A model generated the notes under the pieces. That model was not told the DNA's origin, searched no databases, and saw only the letters and a list, made by a program, of their open reading frames with translations. Both the position numbers and the translations under genes were made by a program. Shown piece after piece: positions 56,948 through 64,000 of a DNA stretch of 64,000 bases. Positions within the stretch are counted from its first letter, which is position 1, and each line of letters begins with the position of its first letter. Source of the DNA: Caballeronia insecticola (lineage in GTDB: Bacteria; Pseudomonadota; Gammaproteobacteria; Burkholderiales; Burkholderiaceae); assembly GCF_000402035.1 (NCBI RefSeq), contig NC_021287.1, positions 124,001 through 188,000 on the forward strand, given 5' to 3'.

Positions 56948-58939
56948 ATGCAAGCGGCGAAGCCTCACCCTGCGAGCGCTTCGCCGCAGCCGCTTTCGGC
57001 GGCCGCTGGCGCTTATCCCGAAGGCGCCTATGCCACAATGACAGATCCTCTTTCGCGGGAATCTGCTCACGTGACGCGCCGCATCCTCGTGTTCTTCGCG
57101 CTCGCCGCCACGCTCGTGGCGTGCTGCGCGCTCACGTGGCACGTCGCCTGGCAGCGCGGCATCGACGAATTGCGGCTCAATGCCGCGAGCCGCGTCGATC
57201 GCACCACGAACACGCTCAAGAGCACGCTCGACCGCTACGAATATCTGCCGTATCTGCTGTCGCGGCATCCGGTCGTGCAGGGCGTGCTCGAGCATCCCGA
57301 TCAGGCCAACGTCGATCGCGCGAACCGCTATCTCGAAGACCTCAACGCGCGCGCGCACGCGACCGTCACGTATCTCATCCGCGCGAACGGCATGTCCGTG
57401 GCCGCGAGCAACTGGAACGGCGCGGACAGTTTCGTCGGCGTGGACTATAACTTCAGGCCGTATTTCATCGATGCGGAGAAGGGCGGCGTGGGCCGGTTCT
57501 TCGGCATCGGCACGATTTCGACGGAGCCCGGCTATTACATCTCGCAGCCGGTGTACCGCGAGCACACGAAAGAGTTCATCGGCGTGGCGGTGGTGAAGCT
57601 CAACCTCGAATGGCTGCAAGGCGCGGATGCCGCCGAGCCGCTCATTGTCACGGACGATCACGGTGTGATCTTTCTCTCGTCGGTGCCCGCGTGGAAATAT
57701 CACACGGTGCGGCCGCTGCCGCAGAACATCGAGGCGTCCGTCTACGCGACGCGCCAGTACGCGCAGCAGGTCATCACGCCGCTGCCGATGACCATCGTCA
57801 AGACGCTCGAAGGCGGCGCGCAGATCGTGCGCGTCGGCGGCGGACGCAATGCGCCGGCGTTTCTCGCAACGCATCGTTCGATCGGCGAGCCGGACTGGCA
57901 ACTGATCACGATGGCGCCGCTCGATCCCGTCGAAAGCGCGGCGCAGAACGCGGTGATCGTCACGGCGCTCGTGTTCGTGTCGCTGTGTCTGCTCGCGTTT
58001 TACTGGCGCATGCGGCGCGCGCGCGTGCGCGAGATGATTCGCAGCCGCGGTTTGCTGCAAACGGCCTATGCCGAACTGAACGAGCGTGTCGCGGAGCGCA
58101 CGGCTGATCTGTCGGAGGCGAACGCGCAACTGACGAAAGAAGTGAACGAGCGCACGCGCGCCGAGCAGGATCTGCGCGCCGCGCACGACGAACTGATTCA
58201 GGCGAGCAAACTCGCCGCGCTCGGCCAGATGGCGGCGGGCATCACGCACGAACTGAATCAGCCGCTGGCCGCCTTGCGCAGTTTCTCGGACAACACGCGC
58301 GTGCTGATCGAGCGCGGCGATCAGGCGGCGGCGCGCGAGAATCTCGAAGCCATCGCGTCGCTGACCGAGCGCATGGGCAACATCACGAATCAGCTCAAGC
58401 TGTTCGTCACCAAGGCGCGGCCGAAGAACGCGCGGGCGGACGTGGCGCACGCGCTGCGCAATGTGTTCTCGATGCTGCGTCCGCGCATGAAGAACGTCGT
58501 GGTCGATATCGCGCCCGAACTGAGCGGCGACAGCGCGCCCGTGTTCGTGCGCTGCGAAGATCTGCGTCTCGAACAGGTGCTGATCAATCTGGTCGGCAAC
58601 GCGCTCGATGCAGTGGCGTCGTGCGACAAGCCGCGCATCGTTATCGAACTGGATGCGCGCGCGGATATCGTCGAACTCATCGTGCGCGACAATGGTCCGG
58701 GCATTCCCGCCGATGCATTGCCGCGCCTCTTCGAGCCGTTTTTCACGACCAAGGAAATGGGCCAGGGACTGGGCCTTGGACTGGCGATTTCATCGGCGAT
58801 CGCGCGCGATTACGGCGGCACGCTCCTCGCGCGCAACCGCGAGGCGCCGATCGTCGCGGACGGCCCCGAAGGCGGCACACAGGCCGACGCCGATCACTCT
58901 CACGGCGCGGAATTCGTGCTGACGCTGCGTCGCGCGTAA
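56948..58939 (+). CDS. dctB: C4-dicarboxylate sensor histidine kinase DctB
   Basis: A 663-residue membrane kinase. First membrane helix about 45-65, a large periplasmic double-PAS sensor (about 70-335), second membrane helix about 342-360, a coiled coil, then the HisKA domain with H434 in GITHELNQPLA, and the ATPase domain with the N box NLVGNALDAV and G boxes DNGPGIP and GQGLGLGLAIS. The ATG at 56948 may be too early; an ATG at 57038 is also possible. It phosphorylates DctD on sensing dicarboxylate. Confidence 0.93.
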   Translation: MQAAKPHPASASPQPLSAAAGAYPEGAYATMTDPLSRESAHVTRRILVFFALAATLVACCALTWHVAWQRGIDELRLNAASRVDRTTNTLKSTLDRYEYLPYLLSRHPVVQGVLEHPDQANVDRANRYLEDLNARAHATVTYLIRANGMSVAASNWNGADSFVGVDYNFRPYFIDAEKGGVGRFFGIGTISTEPGYYISQPVYREHTKEFIGVAVVKLNLEWLQGADAAEPLIVTDDHGVIFLSSVPAWKYHTVRPLPQNIEASVYATRQYAQQVITPLPMTIVKTLEGGAQIVRVGGGRNAPAFLATHRSIGEPDWQLITMAPLDPVESAAQNAVIVTALVFVSLCLLAFYWRMRRARVREMIRSRGLLQTAYAELNERVAERTADLSEANAQLTKEVNERTRAEQDLRAAHDELIQASKLAALGQMAAGITHELNQPLAALRSFSDNTRVLIERGDQAAARENLEAIASLTERMGNITNQLKLFVTKARPKNARADVAHALRNVFSMLRPRMKNVVVDIAPELSGDSAPVFVRCEDLRLEQVLINLVGNALDAVASCDKPRIVIELDARADIVELIVRDNGPGIPADALPRLFEPFFTTKEMGQGLGLGLAISSAIARDYGGTLLARNREAPIVADGPEGGTQADADHSHGAEFVLTLRRA

Positions 58940-58960
58940 AAAACATAGTTGAGGCAAGAC

Positions 58961-60295
58961 ATGAGCACCGGTTTGCAGGTGATCTTCATCGAAGACGACG
59001 AACTCGTGCGGCGCGCGAGCGTGCAGAGTCTGCAACTCGCGGGCTTCGACGTGACGGGGCACGGCAGCGTCGAATCCGCCGCGCATGCGATCGACGCGCG
59101 GTTTCCCGGCGTGATCGTGAGCGACATTCGCCTGCCGGGCGCAAGCGGCCTCGATCTGCTCGCGCAATGCCGCGAACGCGCGCCCGAAGTGCCGGTGATT
59201 CTCGTGACCGGCCACGGCGATATCTCGATGGCCGTGCAGGCGATGCGCGACGGCGCGTACGACTTCATCGAGAAGCCGTTCGCATCGGAGCGATTGATCG
59301 AAGCCGTGCGCCGCGCGCTCGAACGCCGCAAGCTCGTGCTGGAGAATCAGGCGCTGCGGCGCGAGCTGGCCGAGCAGAGCAGCGTCGCGCCGCGCATCAT
59401 CGGGCGCAGTCCTGCGATCGATCAGGTGCGCCGTCTGATCGCGAACGTCGCGCCGACGGATGCGTCCGTGCTCATCAACGGCGATACCGGCGCGGGCAAG
59501 GAACTGATCGCGCGCAGTCTGCACGAGATGTCGCCGCGCCGCGACAAGCCGTTCATCGCGGTGAATTGCGGCGCGCTGCCGGAACAGATGTTCGAGTCCG
59601 AAATGTTCGGCTACGAGCCGGGCGCGTTTACCGGCGCGCAGAAGCGGCGCATCGGCAGGCTGGAGGCGGCGTCCGGCGGTACGCTGTTTCTCGATGAAAT
59701 CGAGAGCATGCCGCTGTCGCTGCAGGTGAAGCTCTTACGCGTGCTGCAGGACGGCGTGCTGGAGCGGCTCGGCTCGAATCAGCCGGTGCGCGCGAACTTG
59801 CGCGTCGTCGCGGCCGCGAAGGGCGACATGAACGAACACGTCGCCGATGGCACGTTCCGGCGCGATCTGCTGTACCGGCTCAACGTCGTGACGATCACGC
59901 TGCCGCCGCTCAACGAGCGTCGCGAAGACATCGTGCCGTTGTTCGAGCACTTTCTTCTCGACGCCGCCGTGCGCTACGAGCGTCCCGCGCCGCTCATCAC
60001 GGACCGTCAGCGGGCGGAACTGATGCAGCGCGACTGGCCAGGCAATGTGCGCGAGCTGCGCAACGCGGCGGACCGGATGGTGCTGGGCATTCTCGACGAC
60101 GGCGGCGCTGCATCGTCCGATACGTCGACGCAATCGCTCAAGGAGCGCACCGAGCAATACGAACGCGCGGTGATCGGCGAGACCCTGGAGCAGTGCGGCG
60201 GCGCGGTTGCGGTGGCGGCGGATCGCCTGCAGCTCGGCAAGGCGACGCTGTACGAGAAGATCAAGCGGTATGGAATCGTCGTGAAGGGTGACTAA
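58961..60295 (+). CDS. dctD: sigma-54-dependent response regulator DctD
   Basis: A 444-residue activator. Receiver with phospho-acceptor D55, AAA+ domain with Walker A GDTGAGKE, the sigma-54-contacting GAFTGA loop and Walker B GTLFLDEI, then a Fis-type HTH at the end ([24 protein letters not shown]). It should activate the dctA promoter. GAGGCAAG lies upstream of the ATG. Confidence 0.95.
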   Translation: MSTGLQVIFIEDDELVRRASVQSLQLAGFDVTGHGSVESAAHAIDARFPGVIVSDIRLPGASGLDLLAQCRERAPEVPVILVTGHGDISMAVQAMRDGAYDFIEKPFASERLIEAVRRALERRKLVLENQALRRELAEQSSVAPRIIGRSPAIDQVRRLIANVAPTDASVLINGDTGAGKELIARSLHEMSPRRDKPFIAVNCGALPEQMFESEMFGYEPGAFTGAQKRRIGRLEAASGGTLFLDEIESMPLSLQVKLLRVLQDGVLERLGSNQPVRANLRVVAAAKGDMNEHVADGTFRRDLLYRLNVVTITLPPLNERREDIVPLFEHFLLDAAVRYERPAPLITDRQRAELMQRDWPGNVRELRNAADRMVLGILDDGGAASSDTSTQSLKERTEQYERAVIGETLEQCGGAVAVAADRLQLGKATLYEKIKRYGIVVKGD

Positions 60296-60315
60296 GGGCG
60301 ATTCGTCGGAGCGTT

Positions 60316-60350
60316 AAAAAAGCCCGCTGGTATTTGCCAGCGGGCTTTTT
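60316..60350 (+). terminator. intrinsic terminator of the dct operon, bidirectional
   Basis: A nine-base GC stem (GCCCGCTGG with CCAGCGGGC) flanked by six As and five Ts around TATTTG. It separates dctD from the convergent tlpA-like gene and can act both ways. Confidence 0.9.
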
Positions 60351-60377
60351 CGTTGTCTTCGTTCGACCGGATACGCG

Positions 60378-60914
60378 TCAGGCCGAACCGAGCGCGTTGT
60401 CGAGCAGTTGATCCAGTTCCGCGAAGGTCGGCTCGCCGACATAGCGCTTCAGAATCCTGCCGTTTTTGTCGATGACGAAGGTCGTCGGCGTGAGCTGGAC
60501 ATTGCCGAATTGCTTGGCCGCGCTGCCGTCGTCCATTGCGACCTTGAACGGCAGATTGCGGGTCTGCGCGTAATTGCTCACGTACATCGGCGCGTCGTAG
60601 TTCATTGCGACCGCGACGAACTCCAGTCCGCGACCCTTGAACTTGTTGTACGTGTCGATCATCTGGGGCATTTCTTTCATGCAGGTCTCGCAACTCGTCG
60701 CCCAGAAATTGACGAGATAGACCTTGCCCTTCAGATCGCCCGTGGTGGAAATCTTCTGTCCCGACAACAGCGTGAAGGTGGCGTCCGGCGCCTTCTGCTG
60801 GCCGCCGAAGGCGAAGTAGCCGGTGCCTGCGATCACGGCCGCGACGAGCGCCATCACGATGTAGCGCAGCGGGCTCTTGGCGCGCGTGGATGTTTCTTGC
60901 GTGGCTTGGGACAT
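60378..60914 (-). CDS. TlpA/ResA-like membrane-anchored thioredoxin
   Basis: A 178-residue thioredoxin-fold protein with an N-terminal membrane anchor (about 17-37) facing the periplasm. The active site is C-E-T-C (WATSCETCMKE) rather than the usual C-x-P-C, and the cis-proline is in LTPTTFVID. Such proteins reduce or isomerise disulfides, often in cytochrome c maturation. The ATG at 60912-60914 gives MSQATQE; longer frames upstream are not signal-like. Confidence 0.88.
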   Translation of the reverse strand: MSQATQETSTRAKSPLRYIVMALVAAVIAGTGYFAFGGQQKAPDATFTLLSGQKISTTGDLKGKVYLVNFWATSCETCMKEMPQMIDTYNKFKGRGLEFVAVAMNYDAPMYVSNYAQTRNLPFKVAMDDGSAAKQFGNVQLTPTTFVIDKNGRILKRYVGEPTFAELDQLLDNALGSA

Positions 60915-61082
60915 TTGAAACCTCGGATGGCCGGACCCGCCGCCGCGATCGGGCGACAAGCGACGGATAAGTGACGCGTATTTTAGCGCCGTTTTCAGGA
61001 TGCAGTCGTGACGCGCCGATAAGGCCGGAATTGCAGCGCGATAATGATGGTTTTCACGCATCCGCCTGCGCATTCATCCTTT

Positions 61083-61676
61083 ATGAAACGAGTTTTCTCC
61101 CGCCATCCTGGCCTCGCTGCCAAAACGTTTCGTCTGAATTTTTCCGTGTTTCGTGCGGCCGTGTGCGCATCTGTCGCATGCGGCGCGCTGCTCGCGTGCA
61201 CGCCGGCATACGACTGGCGCACAGTGATGAACAACGACGACGGCTACGAAGTCACGCTTCCCGCCAAGCCGCGCTCCGAAGAACGGAAGATCGAGATCGC
61301 CGGCCAGCCGATGACGATGCGCATGCAAACCGCCGAAGCCGGCGACGCCGTGTTCGCCGTCGGCACCGTGGTCCTGCCGAGCGCCGATCCCGCGCTGCAG
61401 CGCGCGACGCTCGATTTCCTGCAACAGGGACTCGCGCGCAACGTGAGCGCGCAACCGGCGGCGCGCGCGGCACAGATCGATCTCGCGGCGGGCGGACGTG
61501 TGCTGGGCAGCGAGATTGAAGTGAACGGCGCGAGCGGAGAAAAGCGCGAGTCGCGGACCATTCACGCGCGCTTCGTCGCGCGCGGAACGCATGTTTATCA
61601 GGTGGCGATCGTCTCGGACAAAGCGCCGCCACAGGAGCAGGCCGACCAATTCTTTACGTCCTTCAAACTCTTTTAG
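61083..61676 (+). CDS. putative lipoprotein
   Basis: A 197-residue protein with a long N-terminal signal and a lipobox-like CGALLAC near residue 39. The mature part (YDWRTVMNNDDGYEVTLPAKPRSEERKIEIAG) resembles unassigned proteobacterial lipoproteins. Start alternatives at 61044 and 61083; the latter begins MKRVFSRH. Function unknown. Confidence 0.65.
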   Translation: MKRVFSRHPGLAAKTFRLNFSVFRAAVCASVACGALLACTPAYDWRTVMNNDDGYEVTLPAKPRSEERKIEIAGQPMTMRMQTAEAGDAVFAVGTVVLPSADPALQRATLDFLQQGLARNVSAQPAARAAQIDLAAGGRVLGSEIEVNGASGEKRESRTIHARFVARGTHVYQVAIVSDKAPPQEQADQFFTSFKLF

Positions 61677-62044
61677 AGGAAGGTCTCGAATTCTGCGACC
61701 ACTGATTTCGGAATGATCTTAGGGTTAATTTCAAACCGGAAGTTTCTTCGCAGCAAATTCAGCTAATGCCTAGATTTGTATGGACTTTTTTAACTATCCA
61801 CAATGTCTGTGGATAACTATGTGGAAAAGAATGTGCGGCAACGCGCAAAAGCCCGGTCTGTGCGGTTAACGTTAGTTTGCCTCCGTTCGCGGCAAGTTAA
61901 ATAGTTCAATAAAATCAATGGTCTGCGAAATAGGCAGGAGCAGCGGAATTGATCCGAGGAAAAGGTGTCGCGGATCGACTCAGTGTGCATAAGTCAAGTC
62001 TTGACAGGCGATTTTCTGTCCGGCATGGCGTGATCGGCGTGGTC
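61677..62044. other. AT-rich gap between lipoprotein gene and comM
   Basis: A 368-bp stretch with no convincing gene and lower GC than its surroundings. It contains the DnaA-box-like pair (61795-61815) and a TAACGTTA palindrome (61867-61874). Confidence 0.6.
61795..61815. promoter_or_regulatory. inverted pair of DnaA-box-like sequences
   Basis: TATCCACA (61795-61802) and TGTGGATA (61808-61815) are mirror images around ATGTC. With flanking bases, the right copy TGTGGATAA is an exact reverse complement of the TTATCCACA consensus and the left copy CTATCCACA differs at one base. A weaker TGTGGAAAA follows after them. Confidence 0.5.
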
Positions 62045-63598
62045 TCAAGCAAGCGATAGCATCCGCCGATATTGCACCGCCTCGGCTACATGAGCGACGT
62101 CGGGCGTTTTGGCGTCGGCGAGGTCCGCGATCGTTCGCACCACCTTGAGTACGCGGTAGTAGGCGCGCGCCGACCAGCCGAAGCGCTCGCCGGCTGCGCG
62201 CAGCAACGCCTCGCCGGCTGAATCGGGGCGGCAGACGTCGTCGGCCTCGCGGCCATCGAGTTCGCGGTTGGTCTTGCCTTGACGCTGCGTCTGAATGTCG
62301 CGGGCCGCCGCGACGCGCGCCGCGACCACGGCGCTCGACTCGCCTCGCTCGGCGCCGCGCGCGGACAATTCCGCCGGCGTCAGCGCCGGCAGCTCGATCT
62401 GAATGTCGATGCGATCCATCAACGGTCCCGACAACTTGCGCAGATAGCGCGCGGCGATATCCGGCGAACAGCGGCAACGCCCGCTCGGATCGCCGCGCCA
62501 GCCACACGGGCATGGATTCATCGCCGCGATCAGCTGACATGCGGCGGGAAAGTCCGCCTGCTGCGCCGCGCGCGAAATCGTGATGTGCCCGACTTCGAGC
62601 GGTTCGCGCAGCGTCTCGAGCACCTTGCGGTCGAATTCGGGAAGTTCGTCGAGGAACAGCACGCCGTGATGCGCGAGCGTGATCTCGCCCGGCTGCGGCG
62701 GATTGCGTCCGCCGACCAGCGCCGCCGAACTCGACGAGTGATGCGGCGCGCGAAACGGCCGCCGCCGCCATTGCTCCGGCGTGAAGCCGATCGAACTCGC
62801 AGAAAGAATCGCGGCGGATGTGAGCGCTTCGTCGTCGCTCATGGGCGGAAGGAGGCTCGGCAGGCGCGCCGCGAGCATCGATTTGCCCGCGCCGGGCGGG
62901 CCGATCATCAGCAAATGATGGCCGCCCGCCGCCGCCACTTCGAGCGCGCGGCGCGCGGCGGGATGACCGATCACGTCGGCGAGATCGGGCGCGGGCGCGG
63001 CTGTTTGCGGAAGCGTCACGGCGTGCACCGGCCGCAGGCGCGCGTCGGGCACGCCGTTCAGGTGCGCGCAGAGCGCGGGCAGGTCGGCCGCGCCGAAGAC
63101 GTCGATGCCCGGCACCAGCGCCGCCTCCGCCGCGCTCGCAAGCGGCAGATAGATTTCCGGCGCGCGTTCGTCACGTTCGCCACGTTCGCCCGCCGCCGCG
63201 TGATGGCGCGCCGCGCCGCACACCATCGCGAAGGCGCCGCGCATCGGCCGTAACGCGCCGGTGAGCGATAGCTCGCCCGCGAATTCGCGATTCGCCAGCG
63301 ACTCGGCCGGGATTTGCCCGCTCGCGGCGAGAATGCCGAGCGCGATCGGCAGATCGAAGCGCCCCGATTCCTTCGGCAAATCGGCGGGCGCGAGATTGAC
63401 GGTGATTCTGCGGACGGGAAAGTCGAAGCCGCAGTTCTGCAGCGCGGCGCGCACGCGCTCGCGGCTTTCGCGCACTTCGAGATCGGGCAGGCCGACGATG
63501 GAAAAAGACGGCAGCCCGTTAGCGAGATGGACTTCGACGACGACTTCGGGCGCGCGCCCAGGAGCGGGCGCGCGGCTGCGTACCACGGCAAGCGACAT
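62045..63598 (-). CDS. comM: YifB/ComM family Mg-chelatase-like AAA+ ATPase
   Basis: A 517-residue protein. An N-terminal Lon-like domain (SIVGLPDLEVRESRERVRAAL) precedes the AAA+ core with Walker A GPPGAGKS and Walker B VLFLDELPEF, a Cys-rich insert (NPCPCGWRGDPSGRCRCSP) and the C-terminal Mg-chelatase domain. ComM is a helicase that widens branch migration during natural transformation. ATG at 63596-63598. Confidence 0.93.
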   Translation of the reverse strand: MSLAVVRSRAPAPGRAPEVVVEVHLANGLPSFSIVGLPDLEVRESRERVRAALQNCGFDFPVRRITVNLAPADLPKESGRFDLPIALGILAASGQIPAESLANREFAGELSLTGALRPMRGAFAMVCGAARHHAAAGERGERDERAPEIYLPLASAAEAALVPGIDVFGAADLPALCAHLNGVPDARLRPVHAVTLPQTAAPAPDLADVIGHPAARRALEVAAAGGHHLLMIGPPGAGKSMLAARLPSLLPPMSDDEALTSAAILSASSIGFTPEQWRRRPFRAPHHSSSSAALVGGRNPPQPGEITLAHHGVLFLDELPEFDRKVLETLREPLEVGHITISRAAQQADFPAACQLIAAMNPCPCGWRGDPSGRCRCSPDIAARYLRKLSGPLMDRIDIQIELPALTPAELSARGAERGESSAVVAARVAAARDIQTQRQGKTNRELDGREADDVCRPDSAGEALLRAAGERFGWSARAYYRVLKVVRTIADLADAKTPDVAHVAEAVQYRRMLSLA

Positions 63599-63690
63599 GA
63601 TTTCACCTGAAACGGCGCAGCGGCTGCGCCGGCAATGACACTAGAAACTCACGGCTCGCTAGCCGAGGTATGACGGAGCGCTGAGGACGC

Positions 63691-63954
63691 TTAGTCTTGC
63701 GCGGCGGAGCCGCCGCTCGCGAGACGCTGCTCCAGCTGCGCCACGCGCTTTTCGAGCTCTTCGAGACGCGCGCGCGTGCGCACGAGCACCTGCGTTTGCG
63801 TGTCGAATTCTTCGCGCGTGACGAGATCAAGCTTCGAAAAACCTTGCGACAGCATGGCCTTCATGTTCCGTTCGACGTCCTTCGCCGGCGAATTCTTGAA
63901 CAGCTCGCTCATTTTCTGCTGCAGATCGTTGAAAACGTCGTTGGGCTGCTTCAT
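63691..63954 (-). CDS. ubiK: ubiquinone biosynthesis accessory factor UbiK
   Basis: An 87-residue coiled-coil protein of the UbiK/YqiC (BMFP) family that helps the aerobic ubiquinone-synthesis complex at the membrane. MKQPNDVFNDLQQKMSELF and the heptad-rich LEELEKRVAQLEQRL C-terminus fit the family. AAGGGAG precedes the ATG at 63952-63954; an upstream start at 63972 lacks such a site. It lies 92 bp upstream of comM on the same strand. The last 46 bp of the window are its upstream region. Confidence 0.92.
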   Translation of the reverse strand: MKQPNDVFNDLQQKMSELFKNSPAKDVERNMKAMLSQGFSKLDLVTREEFDTQTQVLVRTRARLEELEKRVAQLEQRLASGGSAAQD

Positions 63955-64000
63955 CGTTTTTCTCCCTTGCACAAAATTAGTGCATTCGTTGTTAGGTCAG

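Noticed and set aside
61677..62044. Chromosomal replication origin
   Set aside because: Only two good DnaA-like boxes are seen, and dnaA, dnaN, gidA, parAB or repA genes are absent from the window.

Overview
The window is GC-rich DNA from a member of the Burkholderiaceae, most likely Paraburkholderia, Caballeronia or a close relative. This rests on gene content and order: an flhDC–motAB–che block, the DUF2844/DUF3443 pair, DUF3567, PhaM, a split metH, the argS–SPOR–dsbA–SDR run, and comM followed by ubiK. It reads as core chromosome. I see no insertion sequence, prophage, CRISPR array, tRNA or rRNA. The only mobile-looking item is a small higBA-type toxin–antitoxin pair.

Layout. 1–4052: end of a sugar-kinase gene, a HAD phosphatase, a small PXPV-repeat secreted protein, aquaporin Z and a GT4 glycosyltransferase. 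4053–17728: the motility and chemotaxis block, with the flhDC master regulator, a YfiM-like protein, the motAB stator, and a nearly complete Che set (two CheY-type regulators, CheA, CheW, one chemoreceptor, CheR, CheD, CheB, CheZ) closed by a strong terminator. A near-consensus sigma-28 promoter precedes motA. A sigma-28-like site and a strong palindrome lie in the long flhDC leader.

17729–24877: DUF2844/DUF3443 secreted pair, then the leftward argS–SPOR–dsbA–SDR run, then DUF1840. 24878–36861: a small Lys/Pro-rich secreted protein, two-gene methionine synthase, DUF3567, an alpha/beta hydrolase, DUF3108, an IclR regulator divergent from a fumarylacetoacetase-family gene, an orphan Liv-type binding protein, an enoyl-CoA hydratase and PhaM.

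36862–42802: a MerR–B12 regulator carrying the W-x9-EH and ExHxxG motifs of CarH/LitR photoreceptors, a ferritin-like diiron protein behind a palindrome-rich gap, heptose-phosphate adenylyltransferase, coaX–birA and the toxin–antitoxin pair. 42803–52815: an MlaE/MlaF/MlaD/lipoprotein lipid-transport operon, VanZ, a 2Fe-2S ferredoxin with a hydrolase, a D,D-carboxypeptidase, D-amino-acid transaminase, DUF493 and a LysR regulator. 52816–64000: DUF2917, lipB–lipA, the dctA–dctB–dctD C4-dicarboxylate system with a sigma-54 promoter, an abutting palindrome and a nine-codon leader reading frame, a TlpA-like thioredoxin, a putative lipoprotein, an AT-rich gap with paired DnaA-box-like sequences, comM and ubiK.

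How parts fit together. FlhDC and sigma-28 would drive the stator and chemotaxis genes; the chemoreceptor ends in the DWETF tether that CheR and CheB use. DctB and DctD would sense dicarboxylates and activate dctA from the sigma-54 promoter. The parts least explained by existing annotation are the putative B12 photoreceptor with its diiron neighbour, the dctA leader, the flhDC leader and the DUF2844/DUF3443 pair.
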